From Nocardioidaceae bacterium (GTDB taxonomy: Bacteria > Actinomycetota > Actinomycetes > Propionibacteriales > Nocardioidaceae): DNA of 49,315 nt. Position 1 is the first letter of the stretch; every line of letters starts with the position of its first letter. Location of the stretch: positions 1 through 49,315 of the forward strand of contig JAURVT010000051.1 of the NCBI GenBank assembly GCA_030655315.1. Reading direction: 5' to 3'. Below the pieces are notes generated by a model, which was not told where the DNA came from, searched no databases, and saw nothing but the letters and a program-made list of their open reading frames with translations. Below, one piece after another: positions 36,501 to 45,511 of this stretch. Position numbers and translations under genes: made by a program.

Positions 36501-36574
36501 CATCCCGCGCTTTCGCGTGAAGATCAAAAGCTCTACGCACCAGACCGTGAGTGTCCAGACAAGTTGTTCGACTG

Positions 36575-37669
36575 TTATCGAGCGCGCCTGCGTCGGCCGC
36601 GGCGCTCGGCGGGCCGCAGGAGCCACTCGACCGGTGGGGAGACCAGCGGCGAGGCGAGCCACTCCACGGCGCGGGTGGACAGCAGGGCGCTCCAGGCGAC
36701 GGCGACGGCCACCAGGACGAGCACCTGGGTGTTCGTGTTGACGTCGGCGAGGAACCAGCCCTGCCGGCCGGCGACGGCGATCGGGAACAGGTGGAGCAGG
36801 TAGACCGTCATCGTGCGGCGGCCGCCGCGGCTGATGGCGATCTCACCGCGCGGCACGAGCGCGATCGCGCAGGCGATGAGCCCGAACGCGACGACGATCG
36901 CGGCGAGGCGGACCCCGGGCGTCCACCACTCGGTGAACTGCAGACGGTCGTAGTTCCACTCGCCCTGGACCCACTTGCGCAGGCGGTACTCGCGGGCGAA
37001 GTCGGCGTAGCGGATGCTGCCGGCGACGGTGCCCGCCATCACCAGCAGCGCGAGCACCCGGACCGCGGGGCGACGCAGCACGTCGATCGCCCGGGTGGAC
37101 CAGCCACGCTGGTGCAAAGCCCAGCCCGCGACGAAGAACGGCAGGAACACGAGCGTCCGCGAGGCGGCCATGGGGGTGCCGACCGTGGCCCACAGGCCGC
37201 TGGCGCAGGAGATCACCACGGCGATCGTCACCGGGAAGCGGGTGGCGGCGAGGACGGGGAGCGTCAGGCGCCACACCGCGAGCGCGACGAGGAACCACAG
37301 GTGCCACGACGGGGTGGCGAAGTCGACCGCGCGGACCTCGCTGCCCTGGACCCACCCCATCGCCGCCCAGAGCACCTGGAAGACCACGTACGGGGCGACC
37401 ACCTGGCGCAGCAGCACGGCGCCCTCGCGGGTGGTGAACCGCTCGGCCTTGGCGAAGCGTCCGGCCGCGAAGGCGAACAGCGGCATGTGGAAGGCGTAGA
37501 TCGTCAGGTAGAGGCCGAAGGCGAGGTCGTTCTGGTTGGGCACCTCGATCGTGTGCCCCACCACGACGAGCGTGATGGCCACCCAGCGCAGGTTGTCCCA
37601 GAGCGGGTCGCGCGCCACCGGGGCGGCGGCCGGCGCGGGCGCCTGCTCCGCCCGGGCGGTGTCGGTCAC
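36575..37669 (-). CDS. Membrane acyltransferase, acyltransferase-3 family
   Basis: This 364-aa polytopic protein opens its first helix with DNLRWVAITLVVVGHTIEVP (conserved His39). YAFHMPLFAFAAGRFAK and PSWHLWFLVALAVWRL follow, in the pattern of acyltransferase-3 enzymes such as fucose O-acetyltransferases. GTG 37669 overlaps the stop of the upstream TagF-like gene (GTGA), so the two are co-translated. This suggests that it acylates the polymer or polyol-phosphate made by that enzyme. The C-terminus is very basic. Its 3' end lies 74 bp from the zinc-ribbon gene, in a short lower-GC gap with no clear terminator. Confidence 0.83.
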   Translation of the reverse strand: MTDTARAEQAPAPAAAPVARDPLWDNLRWVAITLVVVGHTIEVPNQNDLAFGLYLTIYAFHMPLFAFAAGRFAKAERFTTREGAVLLRQVVAPYVVFQVLWAAMGWVQGSEVRAVDFATPSWHLWFLVALAVWRLTLPVLAATRFPVTIAVVISCASGLWATVGTPMAASRTLVFLPFFVAGWALHQRGWSTRAIDVLRRPAVRVLALLVMAGTVAGSIRYADFAREYRLRKWVQGEWNYDRLQFTEWWTPGVRLAAIVVAFGLIACAIALVPRGEIAISRGGRRTMTVYLLHLFPIAVAGRQGWFLADVNTNTQVLVLVAVAVAWSALLSTRAVEWLASPLVSPPVEWLLRPAERRGRRRRAR

Positions 37670-40600
37670 GCCGGCTCGTCGCCGAGGAGCGCGCGGGCGA
37701 CGCGCCCGGTGGCCTTGCCGTCGTGGAGGGCGTTGAAGCGGCGGTTGAACGCCGCGACCTCCTCGCCGTACCGGGCCCGCAGGGCGGGCAGGTCGGCCAG
37801 CGCCTCGGCGGTCTGCTCGGTGGTGGTGGTACGCGGTCCGGGCGTGGTGCCGTCGTAGGGGAACAGCGGCGGACGGCCCTTGAAGTACGTGTCGAGGTCG
37901 GGCACGAAGAACACCATCGGCTTGCCGGTGAGCGCCCAGTCGAAGCGGAGCGAGGAGTAGTCGAGCACCGCGGCGTCGGCGGCGATCGTCAGGTCGTTGA
38001 TGTCGGGGTAGTCGGTGGCGTCGACGACCTGGGCGCGTCCGAGCTCGCGGACGTGCTCGCGCTGGTTGTTGTTGTGCCCGCGCAGGAGCAGGACGTGGTC
38101 GGGCCCGAGGGCGCGCGTGAGGACGTCGAGGTCGAGCTCGTCGAACCGCTTGGCCGCGAACACCCGGGTGGTGAGGTGGTCGCGGTAGGTGGGGGCGTAC
38201 ATGACGACCGTCTTGGCCGGGTCGATGCCCAGCCGGCGGAGGACCCGCTCGCGGACCTGCGCCGCAGCGTCGTCGGGCTGGACGAGCGCGTCGCAGCGCG
38301 GGTAGCCCGTCACGAGGATCTCGCCGGTGTAGTCGTACTCGTCGCGGTACATCTGCGCGGTGTCGTCGCTGGGGACGACGATCGCGTCCCACTCGGCGTT
38401 GCGACGGGCCGTCTCGCGGTCGATGCGGCCGGGCGTGAACATCCGGCCCTCCCAGAAGGTGCGGCCCATCGACTTGAACGGGTAGCCGTGGAACGTCTGG
38501 ACGTAGCGCTGGTGCGGGCGGGTGAGGAAGAAGGGGTCGAAGTCGACGTTGGTGCACAGCCAGCGCGCGCGGCCGATGGTCTCGTACCACTCGCGGCTGA
38601 ACATCAGGACGGGCACGCCGCCCTCGGGGACGATCGTCGAGCGGTCGGCGACGCCCCAGTAGAGGGTCAGGTCGGGGCGGGTCTCGCGCAGGTGGTGGTG
38701 CAGCGCGAGCTGGCTGTCGGCGGCCACCTCGCCGCGGTAGCACTGGAGGTAGACCGCGTCCTCGGGCTCCTGCACCGTCTCGCGGAACCACGTCTTGAGC
38801 TCGCGCTGGCGCGGGCGGCTGCGCTCGGTGAGGTCGAGCGGCGGGTGGATCGTCAGACGAGTCTCGCCGACCCGGGCGTAGCTGAAGCGGCTGGTCAGCC
38901 AGCTGCCGGTGCGCTCGACGGGCATGGCGGCGACGAGCTCGGGGGTGCCGTCGGCGGCCACCGTCGAGCCGTCGGGGGCGGTGGCCACCAGCTGGTAGTG
39001 CCCGCACGGCACGGCGGCCGGCTCGAGGTCGAACAGCGAGACCGTGGTGGGGAAGCGCAGCGTCAGCTCGTGGTCGCCGACGTCCTCGACGGCCTCGGGC
39101 GCGACGGAGAGCCGGTCGTTGGTGATCGAGGTGGTCCGGACCACCTGCTCGTCCAGGCCGTCCCAGACGACGCGGACGCGCAGGGCGTCGTCGTCGGCGA
39201 CGGTCTGCGTCACCTCGAGCCGGGGGCGGTCGACCAGGGCGACGGCGCGGGCGTCGGGGGTGCGGCGCCACCAGCCGTGACCGGCACCGGCCGAGCCCAC
39301 GGCGTGACGGGACTCGGAGCCGGGCCAGCGGACGGGCTCGAGCGACCCGTCGGGCAGCACGACGCGGACGTCCCAGGTGCCCTGCTCGTCACCGGTGGCG
39401 GCGGGGAGGTCGAGCGCGAAGTCGAAGGCCTGTGCCCCGGCACCGCGGGGGCCGACCTCGACCCGCTCGCCGGTGCCACGACGTGACGCGCGCACGGCCT
39501 GCGGACGGCCGGGACCGGCCCAGGTGAAGGTGCCGGTGACGCGGCGGCCGGACGCGGCGAGCGCGGTGGTGGTCAGCGCGTCGGTGACGAGGGTGAGGCC
39601 GAGGCCGCGGCCGCTGTCGAAGGCGGGGACGACGAGCCGCCCGCCCACCCAGCGCGCCTCGGGGGAGGCGGCCGACGAGCCGGCGGTGAAGTCGAGGACG
39701 TGGCCGTCGCGCTGGATGCCGGCGGAGGCGACGTGCACCTCGAGGTCGTGCGTCGGGTCGCCGGCCGTCCTCGCCCAGGCGGCGACGTCGACGCGGGCGA
39801 CGAACCCGCCGCCGGTGTAGCTGACGTTGATCTCACGGGCGTGGGTGGCGGCCGCGGGCGCCGGCGCCATCGTGACGTCGAGCGGGGTGCGGGCGCCGGT
39901 GGCGCCGTCGACGAGGGCCAGGGCGACCTCGACCGGGTACCGCTCGGTGTCGACGCCGCGGACGTGGGCCCAGCCGCGCAGCTCGAGCACGTCGTCGTCC
40001 GCCCAGACCAGGCGGTCGATCGTGGCCTGCAGCGAGACCTCGCTGTCGGCGAGGCGCAGCAGGTGCGCCGGCACGGGCGTCTCGAGCCCGAGCCCCTCGA
40101 CCAGCGACGCGTCGACGGCGACGACGCCGTCGGTGACCGACGTGGGCGGGATGTTGCCGTAGGCGCGCAGCATCTCGGCGACGGTCTCGAGGTCGTCCCA
40201 GGCGCCGTGGGCGGCGAGGTGGGTGCGGATCTTCTGGTGCACGCGGACGGCGCGCCAGACCCGGTCGTCGTCGGTGCCGGCGGCGTCGACGTAGTGGGCG
40301 AGCGCCTGCTGCAGCCGGGCGCGGTAGGTCTCGCCGCTCTGCAGCGCGTAGGTGATGTAGAGGGAGAGGTCGGTGTCGAGGACGCGCGACAGCCAGGCCG
40401 CCTGGATCGCGGGCGAGGCCTCCTTCTCGAGGATCGCGTGCGCCTCGCGCTTCACCGCGATCCGGTCGAGCAGGTTCTGCAGCTCGTGCTTCTGCTGGCT
40501 GGTGGACGACTTGTCCTCGCGGACGCGCCAGTGGTACGTGACGCGCTTGAGCACGTCGAACGACGTGGCGCGGACGAACGCCGCCACCATCGGCACGTGG

Positions 40601-41253
40601 TCCTCGTAGGCGCCGGGCCCGAAGCCGCCGATCTGGTCGATCCAGAACTGACGGCGGATCACCCGGTTGCAGGCGATGACGTCCTGCAGCACGTCGGGGA
40701 AGTCGTCGATCGTGATGCCGATGCGGTCGCGGTCGTGCACCAGCTGGACCCAGCCGGGGTTGGTGGTCTTGCCGTTGGTGGTGCGGCGGACCGAGCCGAT
40801 GGCGAAGTCCGACCCGCTGCGGCGCAGGGCGACGACCATCGCGCGGTAGGCGCCGGCCGGGACGACGTCGTCGGCGTCGAGGAACGTCAGGTAGGTCCCG
40901 CGGGCCTGCTGGACGCCGAGGTTGCGGGCGGGTCCCTGGCCGGCGTTCTCCTGGCGGAGCAGCGTGACGCGGGGGTCGCGGGCGGCGTACTCGGCGACGA
41001 TCTCCGACGTGTCGTCGGTGGACCCGTCGTCGACGACGATGACCTCGAGGCTGGTGAGCGACTGGCCCAGCGCGCTGTCGAGGCAGGCGCGGACGTAGGA
41101 CGACACGTTGTAGGCCGGGACGACCACGCTGAGGCTCGGGACCCCGTCGTCGGACAGCCGGGAGCGCTGGTCGCGGACGCGCGCGCGGAAGGCCGGCGGC
41201 AGCCGGTGCCACGCAGCCTGCGCGAGGCGCGCGGGGCGCTGCCACTGCTTCAT
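37666..41253 (-). CDS. TagF-like bifunctional protein: active GT2 + CDP-glycerol glycerophosphotransferase (1195 aa)
   Basis: ATG 41253 is the start; the frame upstream has no homology. Residues of about 40-300 form a GT2 domain with LSVVVPAYNVSSYVRACL, VVDDGSTDD (74-82) and FLDADDVVPAG (125-135), apparently active. The middle 300-820 is beta-rich and of unknown role. The C-terminal about 365 residues match the TagF polymerase: VYLQCYRGEVAADSQLALH, FHGYPFKSMG, VVMYAPTYRD, LLLRGHNNN, and DINDLTIAADAAVLDYSSLR with the conserved Asp-Tyr-Ser-Ser. It should add sugars and polyol-phosphate alternately or in sequence to a glycosylated polyprenyl acceptor at the membrane. It is divergent from its partner at 41375 and coupled to the acyltransferase at 36575. 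Confidence 0.9.
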   Translation of the reverse strand: MKQWQRPARLAQAAWHRLPPAFRARVRDQRSRLSDDGVPSLSVVVPAYNVSSYVRACLDSALGQSLTSLEVIVVDDGSTDDTSEIVAEYAARDPRVTLLRQENAGQGPARNLGVQQARGTYLTFLDADDVVPAGAYRAMVVALRRSGSDFAIGSVRRTTNGKTTNPGWVQLVHDRDRIGITIDDFPDVLQDVIACNRVIRRQFWIDQIGGFGPGAYEDHVPMVAAFVRATSFDVLKRVTYHWRVREDKSSTSQQKHELQNLLDRIAVKREAHAILEKEASPAIQAAWLSRVLDTDLSLYITYALQSGETYRARLQQALAHYVDAAGTDDDRVWRAVRVHQKIRTHLAAHGAWDDLETVAEMLRAYGNIPPTSVTDGVVAVDASLVEGLGLETPVPAHLLRLADSEVSLQATIDRLVWADDDVLELRGWAHVRGVDTERYPVEVALALVDGATGARTPLDVTMAPAPAAATHAREINVSYTGGGFVARVDVAAWARTAGDPTHDLEVHVASAGIQRDGHVLDFTAGSSAASPEARWVGGRLVVPAFDSGRGLGLTLVTDALTTTALAASGRRVTGTFTWAGPGRPQAVRASRRGTGERVEVGPRGAGAQAFDFALDLPAATGDEQGTWDVRVVLPDGSLEPVRWPGSESRHAVGSAGAGHGWWRRTPDARAVALVDRPRLEVTQTVADDDALRVRVVWDGLDEQVVRTTSITNDRLSVAPEAVEDVGDHELTLRFPTTVSLFDLEPAAVPCGHYQLVATAPDGSTVAADGTPELVAAMPVERTGSWLTSRFSYARVGETRLTIHPPLDLTERSRPRQRELKTWFRETVQEPEDAVYLQCYRGEVAADSQLALHHHLRETRPDLTLYWGVADRSTIVPEGGVPVLMFSREWYETIGRARWLCTNVDFDPFFLTRPHQRYVQTFHGYPFKSMGRTFWEGRMFTPGRIDRETARRNAEWDAIVVPSDDTAQMYRDEYDYTGEILVTGYPRCDALVQPDDAAAQVRERVLRRLGIDPAKTVVMYAPTYRDHLTTRVFAAKRFDELDLDVLTRALGPDHVLLLRGHNNNQREHVRELGRAQVVDATDYPDINDLTIAADAAVLDYSSLRFDWALTGKPMVFFVPDLDTYFKGRPPLFPYDGTTPGPRTTTTEQTAEALADLPALRARYGEEVAAFNRRFNALHDGKATGRVARALLGDEPA

Positions 41254-41290
41254 CCCGTGATCCCTCTCGTGTCCGTTCTGCGTCACCGGG

Positions 41291-41345
41291 AGCCTACAAG
41301 CCGTGGTGGGTGCGGACTCCCACCCGCGCGGCCCTGGGATACGGT
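41291..41345. promoter_or_regulatory. Divergent promoters between the two TagF-like genes
   Basis: The 121-bp gap 41254-41374 has a minus-strand TAGGCT (41291-41296), giving a leader of about 30 nt for the 37666 gene. A plus-strand TACGGT (41340-41345) gives a leader of about 23 nt for the 41375 gene. The two giants probably share control. Confidence 0.35.
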
Positions 41346-41374
41346 CAGCGGGTCGTCGAGGTCGAGGATCGTCC

Positions 41375-44300
41375 ATGAGCCCTGCCGATTCCGTCGGCCG
41401 CCGGATCGCCCGGCGCATCACCCGCGTGACCCGCCGCGCGGCCCCCACGGTCGCCGCGGGGGCGTCGGGTCCCCGACTGAGCGTCGTGGTCGACGTGCGC
41501 GAGGCCGACGAGCCGTTCCTCGGCGAGTGCGTGGCGTCCGTGCTGGCCCAGAAGCCACGGCTCGAGGTGCTGCTGGTGCTGCGTGCGGGCGCGGCCGCGG
41601 CGCACGCGGCGGCCGAGCGCCTGGCGGCCGACGACCCGCGCGTCCGGGTGGTCGAGGCCGCGGCGGTGGACGAGGTCGCGTCGCGCGCCGCGGGCGTCGC
41701 CGAGGTCGCCGGTGACCTCCTGGTGTTCCTGCGCGGGTGCGACACGGTGCCCGCGGGCTCGTACGCGCCGATGGTGAAGGTGCTCGACGACGGTGGCGTC
41801 GACCTCGCGCTCGGACGGACCCGCACCCGCCGTGGCCGACCCGACCCGAGCCTCCTCGACCCCACGCCCACGCCCCGCACGGACGTCGAGGCGTGCCCGT
41901 CGGCGCTGACCGACCCCCACCTCGGCGGCCGGATGACTCGTCGCGCCCTCTGGGACTCGCTCGGCGAGGAGCCCGGCGGCGGCGCGGAGCCGCAGGGGAT
42001 GGAGCGCGCCCTGCTCGCGGTGCTGGCGGCACGGTCGTTCGCCGTGGTCGACCGGGTCGTGAACGAGGTGCACGAGCGGGCGGCGGGCGCGCCGATCGGC
42101 ACCATCCGCCCGCTGACGCCGTCGGTGGGCGACGTGGTCGAGGCGCTCGCGCGGCTCGACGCCGTGGTGCGCGAGCGTCGTCCGGCCCTGGTGGACGCGT
42201 GGTCCCAGGCCGTGCTGACGTGCCACCTGCTGCGCTACGTCGAGGACGCCGAGCGGTTCGACGCCGACTCCTGGCGGACGGTGCGCGACGCCGTCCGGAC
42301 GTTCCGGGCACGACTCGACGGGCCGCCGGCGGTGCGGTCGTTCGAGACCGCCGTGGTGCTCGCGCTCGCCGAGGCCGACCGGCAGCCCGAGCTGGCGGCG
42401 TTCGTCGCGTCGCGCTGGTACGAGGTGCCGCACGTCGACACCGTGGTCTCCGGCGCGTCGGTGCACGCGCGGGTGCCGCAGGCAGACCTGCCGGTCGACC
42501 CCGCGCTCCTCGAGCTGCCCGAGGCCCAGACGCCGCTGACGCTCTCGCTGCGCTCGGCCCGGTGGGACGACGACGTGCTCGAGCTGGTGGTGTGGGCCGC
42601 GGTGCGGCGCGTGGAGCAGACCGACGACGTGACCGCGCAGGTCCGGCTCGTCGGGACGGGTGGGCCGCGTCCGGTGGACGTCGTCGTCCGCGACGACGTG
42701 GCCGTCAGCCGGTGGGCGGGCGACCGCTACCAGTCGCACGACCGCGGGGTGCTCGTCGTGCGCGTGGGCGCGGACGACCTCGAGGCGCTGGACGACGAGG
42801 CGCTGATCGAGGTGACGCTGCAGGTCGGCGGCGTGGTGCGGACCGCGACGGTGGCGGCGGCCGACCGGTTCGGCGCCCTGGCGCCGGGGGCTCGGGGCAC
42901 GCTCGGGCGGAAGCACTGGCTGCGCGACCGGCCGCGTCCGGCACTGGTGGCGCGGCACGTGCGGGCGAGCGCGATCGAGATCGCCGTCGACGGTCGCAAG
43001 GTGTCGGGCATCGCCTCGGCCCCCGTGGTGGCGGTGCGTGGCAAGGAGCAGGTGGAGGCGACGTCGTCGGACGCCGCGTTCGTGCTCGACCTGCCCGCGG
43101 TCGCGTCGACCGCGGAGACCCCGCCGCGCTGGGAGCTGCACGGCCGCGGCGAGGACGGCGCGCTGGTGCCGCTGGACGCCGACCGCTGCGACGTCCTGGG
43201 TGACAGCGGCCTGCACGCCACCGCGCGCGGCGCCGTGGTCGTCGACGACCTGGGCGGACGCTGGCAGGTGACGGCGGTGCGCGTCGAGGGCGAGGTGCTC
43301 GAGCTGGGGGGCCGCTGGTGCGGTGAGGCGCTCGAGGCGTCGGTCCGGTTGGCCGGCCCCGTGGTCGCGGAGGGCGTGCTCGGCGACGGGCACGCGTCGC
43401 TGCCGCTGACGGCGTCCCGCGGGGGCGGGCCGGAGCTGCCGCTGCCGTCGGGCTCGTACCGCGTGGAGGTGACCGTCGGGGGACGCGCGCTCCCGGCGGT
43501 GTGGGCCGACGACGTGCGCTCCCGGGCGGGCGAGCGGGTCGACACCGAGAGCCTGCGGATCGACCTGCGCCAGGGCGGCGGGCCGTGGCTCGTGCTCGCG
43601 GTCGGACCGCGCGTGGGCGACGACGAGGTCGGGCCGCGCGCGCAGGAGGTGCTGCGGCACCGGGCCGCGTCGGCGCCCGTCGTGCTGGAGGACGCGGTGT
43701 ACCTGCAGTCCTACGACGGCCGCGCCGCCGTCGACTCGCCGCTCGCGCTCCACACCGAGCTGCGGCGGCGCGACGAGGGCCACGTCCTGTTCTGGGGCGT
43801 GCGCGACCTGTCGACGCCGCTGCCCGAGGGTGGGGTCCCGCTGGTGATCGGCAGCCGCGAGTGGCACCGGGTGGTCGCCGGCGCGCGGCACCTGGTGAGC
43901 AACGTCGACTTCGACCGGCGCGTGCGGATGCTGCCGCACCAGCGCTTCCTGCAGACGTTCCACGGGTACCCGTCCAAGGCGATGGGGCTCGGGCTGTGGC
44001 GGGCCAAGGGGTTCACGCCGCGCCGCATCGAGGCCGAGCGGCGCCGGACGGTGGAGGAGTGGACCGCCATCCTCACGCCCACGCCCGAGATGGACCTGCA
44101 CTACCGCGAGCAGTACGGCTACGACGGCCCGATCCTCGACCGCGGCCTGCCGCGCGACGACGTGCTGGTCTCGCCCGGGGCCGACGACGTGCGCCGCCGC
44201 ACCCGCGAGCGGCTCGGCATCGGGCCCGACCAGGTGGCCGTGCTGTACGCGCCGACCTGGCGCGACGACGTCGCCACCGGCTACGAGAGCGCGCCCGGCG

Positions 44301-44782
44301 TCACCCACCTCGACCCGTACGCGACCGCCGCGCGGCTCGGCGACGGGTACGTCGTGCTGGTGCGCGGCCACCGCTTCCACGCCCCCGCGGGGGTCACCGG
44401 CGACGGCGGCGTCGTCGACGTCACCGACCACCCCGACGTCAACGACCTGATCCTCGCGAGCGACGTGGGGGTCTTCGACTACTCGTCCATCCGCTTCGAC
44501 TTCGCGGTGACGGGACGCCCGATGGTGTTCCTGGTGCCCGACCTGGAGTCGTACGCCGGCGGCGGCCGCGGCTTCCTGTTCCCCTTCGAGGACTCCGCCC
44601 CGGGCCCCCTGCTCCGCGACGCCCGCGAGGTGGTCGACGTGCTCCGCGACCCCGCCGCGCTCGCCCGCGCCCACGCGTCCGACCTCGCCGCGTTCAACGC
44701 CCGCTTCAACCCCCACCACGACGGCGGCGCGTCGGCGCGCGTCGTCGACGCCTTCTTCGGGGACCGGGGCCTCGGGGGCTAG
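41375..44782 (+). CDS. TagF-like protein: degenerate GT2 + CDP-glycerol glycerophosphotransferase (1135 aa)
   Basis: ATG 41375 has GAGG seven nt upstream. The N-terminal domain aligns with the 37666 GT2 (RLSVVVDVREADEPFLGECV), but the Asp-Asp-Gly-Ser is Leu-Arg-Ala-Gly (69-72) and the metal site is Arg-Gly-Cys-Asp (120-123), so sugar transfer is probably lost. The middle is beta-rich. The C-terminal about 360 residues keep the polymerase motifs: VYLQSYDGRAAVDSPLALH, FHGYPSKAMG, VAVLYAPTWRDD, LVRGHRFH and VNDLILASDVGVFDYSSIRF. It may thus only transfer polyol-phosphate, with the GT2-like part used for binding. Its TAG stop shares the bases CTAG with the stop of the convergent acetyltransferase gene. 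Confidence 0.88.
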   Translation: MSPADSVGRRIARRITRVTRRAAPTVAAGASGPRLSVVVDVREADEPFLGECVASVLAQKPRLEVLLVLRAGAAAAHAAAERLAADDPRVRVVEAAAVDEVASRAAGVAEVAGDLLVFLRGCDTVPAGSYAPMVKVLDDGGVDLALGRTRTRRGRPDPSLLDPTPTPRTDVEACPSALTDPHLGGRMTRRALWDSLGEEPGGGAEPQGMERALLAVLAARSFAVVDRVVNEVHERAAGAPIGTIRPLTPSVGDVVEALARLDAVVRERRPALVDAWSQAVLTCHLLRYVEDAERFDADSWRTVRDAVRTFRARLDGPPAVRSFETAVVLALAEADRQPELAAFVASRWYEVPHVDTVVSGASVHARVPQADLPVDPALLELPEAQTPLTLSLRSARWDDDVLELVVWAAVRRVEQTDDVTAQVRLVGTGGPRPVDVVVRDDVAVSRWAGDRYQSHDRGVLVVRVGADDLEALDDEALIEVTLQVGGVVRTATVAAADRFGALAPGARGTLGRKHWLRDRPRPALVARHVRASAIEIAVDGRKVSGIASAPVVAVRGKEQVEATSSDAAFVLDLPAVASTAETPPRWELHGRGEDGALVPLDADRCDVLGDSGLHATARGAVVVDDLGGRWQVTAVRVEGEVLELGGRWCGEALEASVRLAGPVVAEGVLGDGHASLPLTASRGGGPELPLPSGSYRVEVTVGGRALPAVWADDVRSRAGERVDTESLRIDLRQGGGPWLVLAVGPRVGDDEVGPRAQEVLRHRAASAPVVLEDAVYLQSYDGRAAVDSPLALHTELRRRDEGHVLFWGVRDLSTPLPEGGVPLVIGSREWHRVVAGARHLVSNVDFDRRVRMLPHQRFLQTFHGYPSKAMGLGLWRAKGFTPRRIEAERRRTVEEWTAILTPTPEMDLHYREQYGYDGPILDRGLPRDDVLVSPGADDVRRRTRERLGIGPDQVAVLYAPTWRDDVATGYESAPGVTHLDPYATAARLGDGYVVLVRGHRFHAPAGVTGDGGVVDVTDHPDVNDLILASDVGVFDYSSIRFDFAVTGRPMVFLVPDLESYAGGGRGFLFPFEDSAPGPLLRDAREVVDVLRDPAALARAHASDLAAFNARFNPHHDGGASARVVDAFFGDRGLGG

Positions 44783-44817
44783 GCCTCCGGGGGCTGGGCC
44801 TCCGGGGCCTGGGCCTC
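44768..44817. repeat. 15-bp tandem repeat across a convergent gene junction
   Basis: Units GGCCTCGGGGGCTA, GGCCTCCGGGGGCTG and GGCCTCCGGGGCCTG, plus a partial fourth, run through both stop codons. On the minus strand they encode the Ala/Pro/Glu repeats (QAPEAQPPEA) at the end of the acetyltransferase. Replication slippage here would change that tail. Confidence 0.7.
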
Positions 44818-45402
44818 GACCGGCTCCAGGCCGTCGGCGACCTCGCGGTAGAGGCGGCCGGTGCCGGGGCAGCGCCAGCCGTCGTCGTCCTGCTCGAGCC
44901 GGACGCCGGCGTGGCCGACCCAGCCGATCCGTCGGGCGGGGACACCGACCACGAGACCGAACGGCGGCACGTCCCGCGTGACGACCGATCCCGCCGCGAC
45001 CATCGCCCAGGCCCCGATCCGCAGCGGTGCGACGCAGACCGCGCGGGCGCCGACCGAGGCCCCGTCGCCGATCTCGACGCCGACGGGCTCCCAGTCGGCG
45101 CCGGACTTGAGCGACCCGTCGGGGTTGACGGCGCGCGGGTTGCGGTCGTTGGTGAGCACGACGGCCGGGCCGATGAAGACGCCGTCGCCGAGGCGCGCCG
45201 GCTCGTAGACGAGGGCGTGGTTCTGCAGCTTGCAGTGGTCGCCGATCTCGACGCCCGCGCCCACGTAGGCGCCGCGCCCCACGACGCAGCCCGCGCCGAG
45301 GACCGCGCCCTCGCGCACCTGGGCGAGCTCCCAGACGGTGGTCCCGTCGCCCACGGTCGCCTGCTCGGACACCTGGGCGGTCGGCTTGACGGTGGGGCTC
45401 AT
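44779..45402 (-). CDS. wbpD: Hexapeptide-repeat N-acetyltransferase, WbpD-like
   Basis: This 207-aa left-handed beta-helix protein has repeated hexapeptides (VGDGTTVWELAQVREGAVLG, VGAGVEIGDHCKLQNHALVY, VFIGPAVVLTNDRNPRAVN, VGARAVCVAPLRIGAWAMVA). It ends the fold with VVVGVPARRIGWVGHAG, a wording typical of WbpD/WlbB-type enzymes. Those acetylate the 3-amino group of UDP-GlcNAc3NA from acetyl-CoA, giving UDP-GlcNAc3NAcA. It completes the set with the genes at 7245, 30483, 31592 and 2697. The C-terminal about 40 residues (WRCPGTGRLYREV, then an Ala/Pro/Glu repeat) are an extension. The promoter TAGGCT is at 45450-45455. It is monocistronic; overlap with the 41375 gene is 4 bp. Confidence 0.87.
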   Translation of the reverse strand: MSPTVKPTAQVSEQATVGDGTTVWELAQVREGAVLGAGCVVGRGAYVGAGVEIGDHCKLQNHALVYEPARLGDGVFIGPAVVLTNDRNPRAVNPDGSLKSGADWEPVGVEIGDGASVGARAVCVAPLRIGAWAMVAAGSVVTRDVPPFGLVVGVPARRIGWVGHAGVRLEQDDDGWRCPGTGRLYREVADGLEPVEAQAPEAQPPEA

Positions 45403-45449
45403 CGCGGCACTTCCTCACGGTGGAGCGGGGCGGCACGGTGCGGGGCGCC

Positions 45450-45475
45450 AGCCTAGCCAGCACCCGCCCTATCCT
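45450..45475. promoter_or_regulatory. Divergent -10 boxes for the WbpD-like and OafA-like genes
   Basis: TAGGCT on the minus strand (45450-45455) and TATCCT on the plus strand (45470-45475) lie 14 bp apart in the 109-bp gap. The leaders would be about 40 and 30 nt. Confidence 0.35.
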
Positions 45476-45511
45476 GGCGACTCCGTCGTCCCACCCGTCC
45501 CCGAGGTCCCG

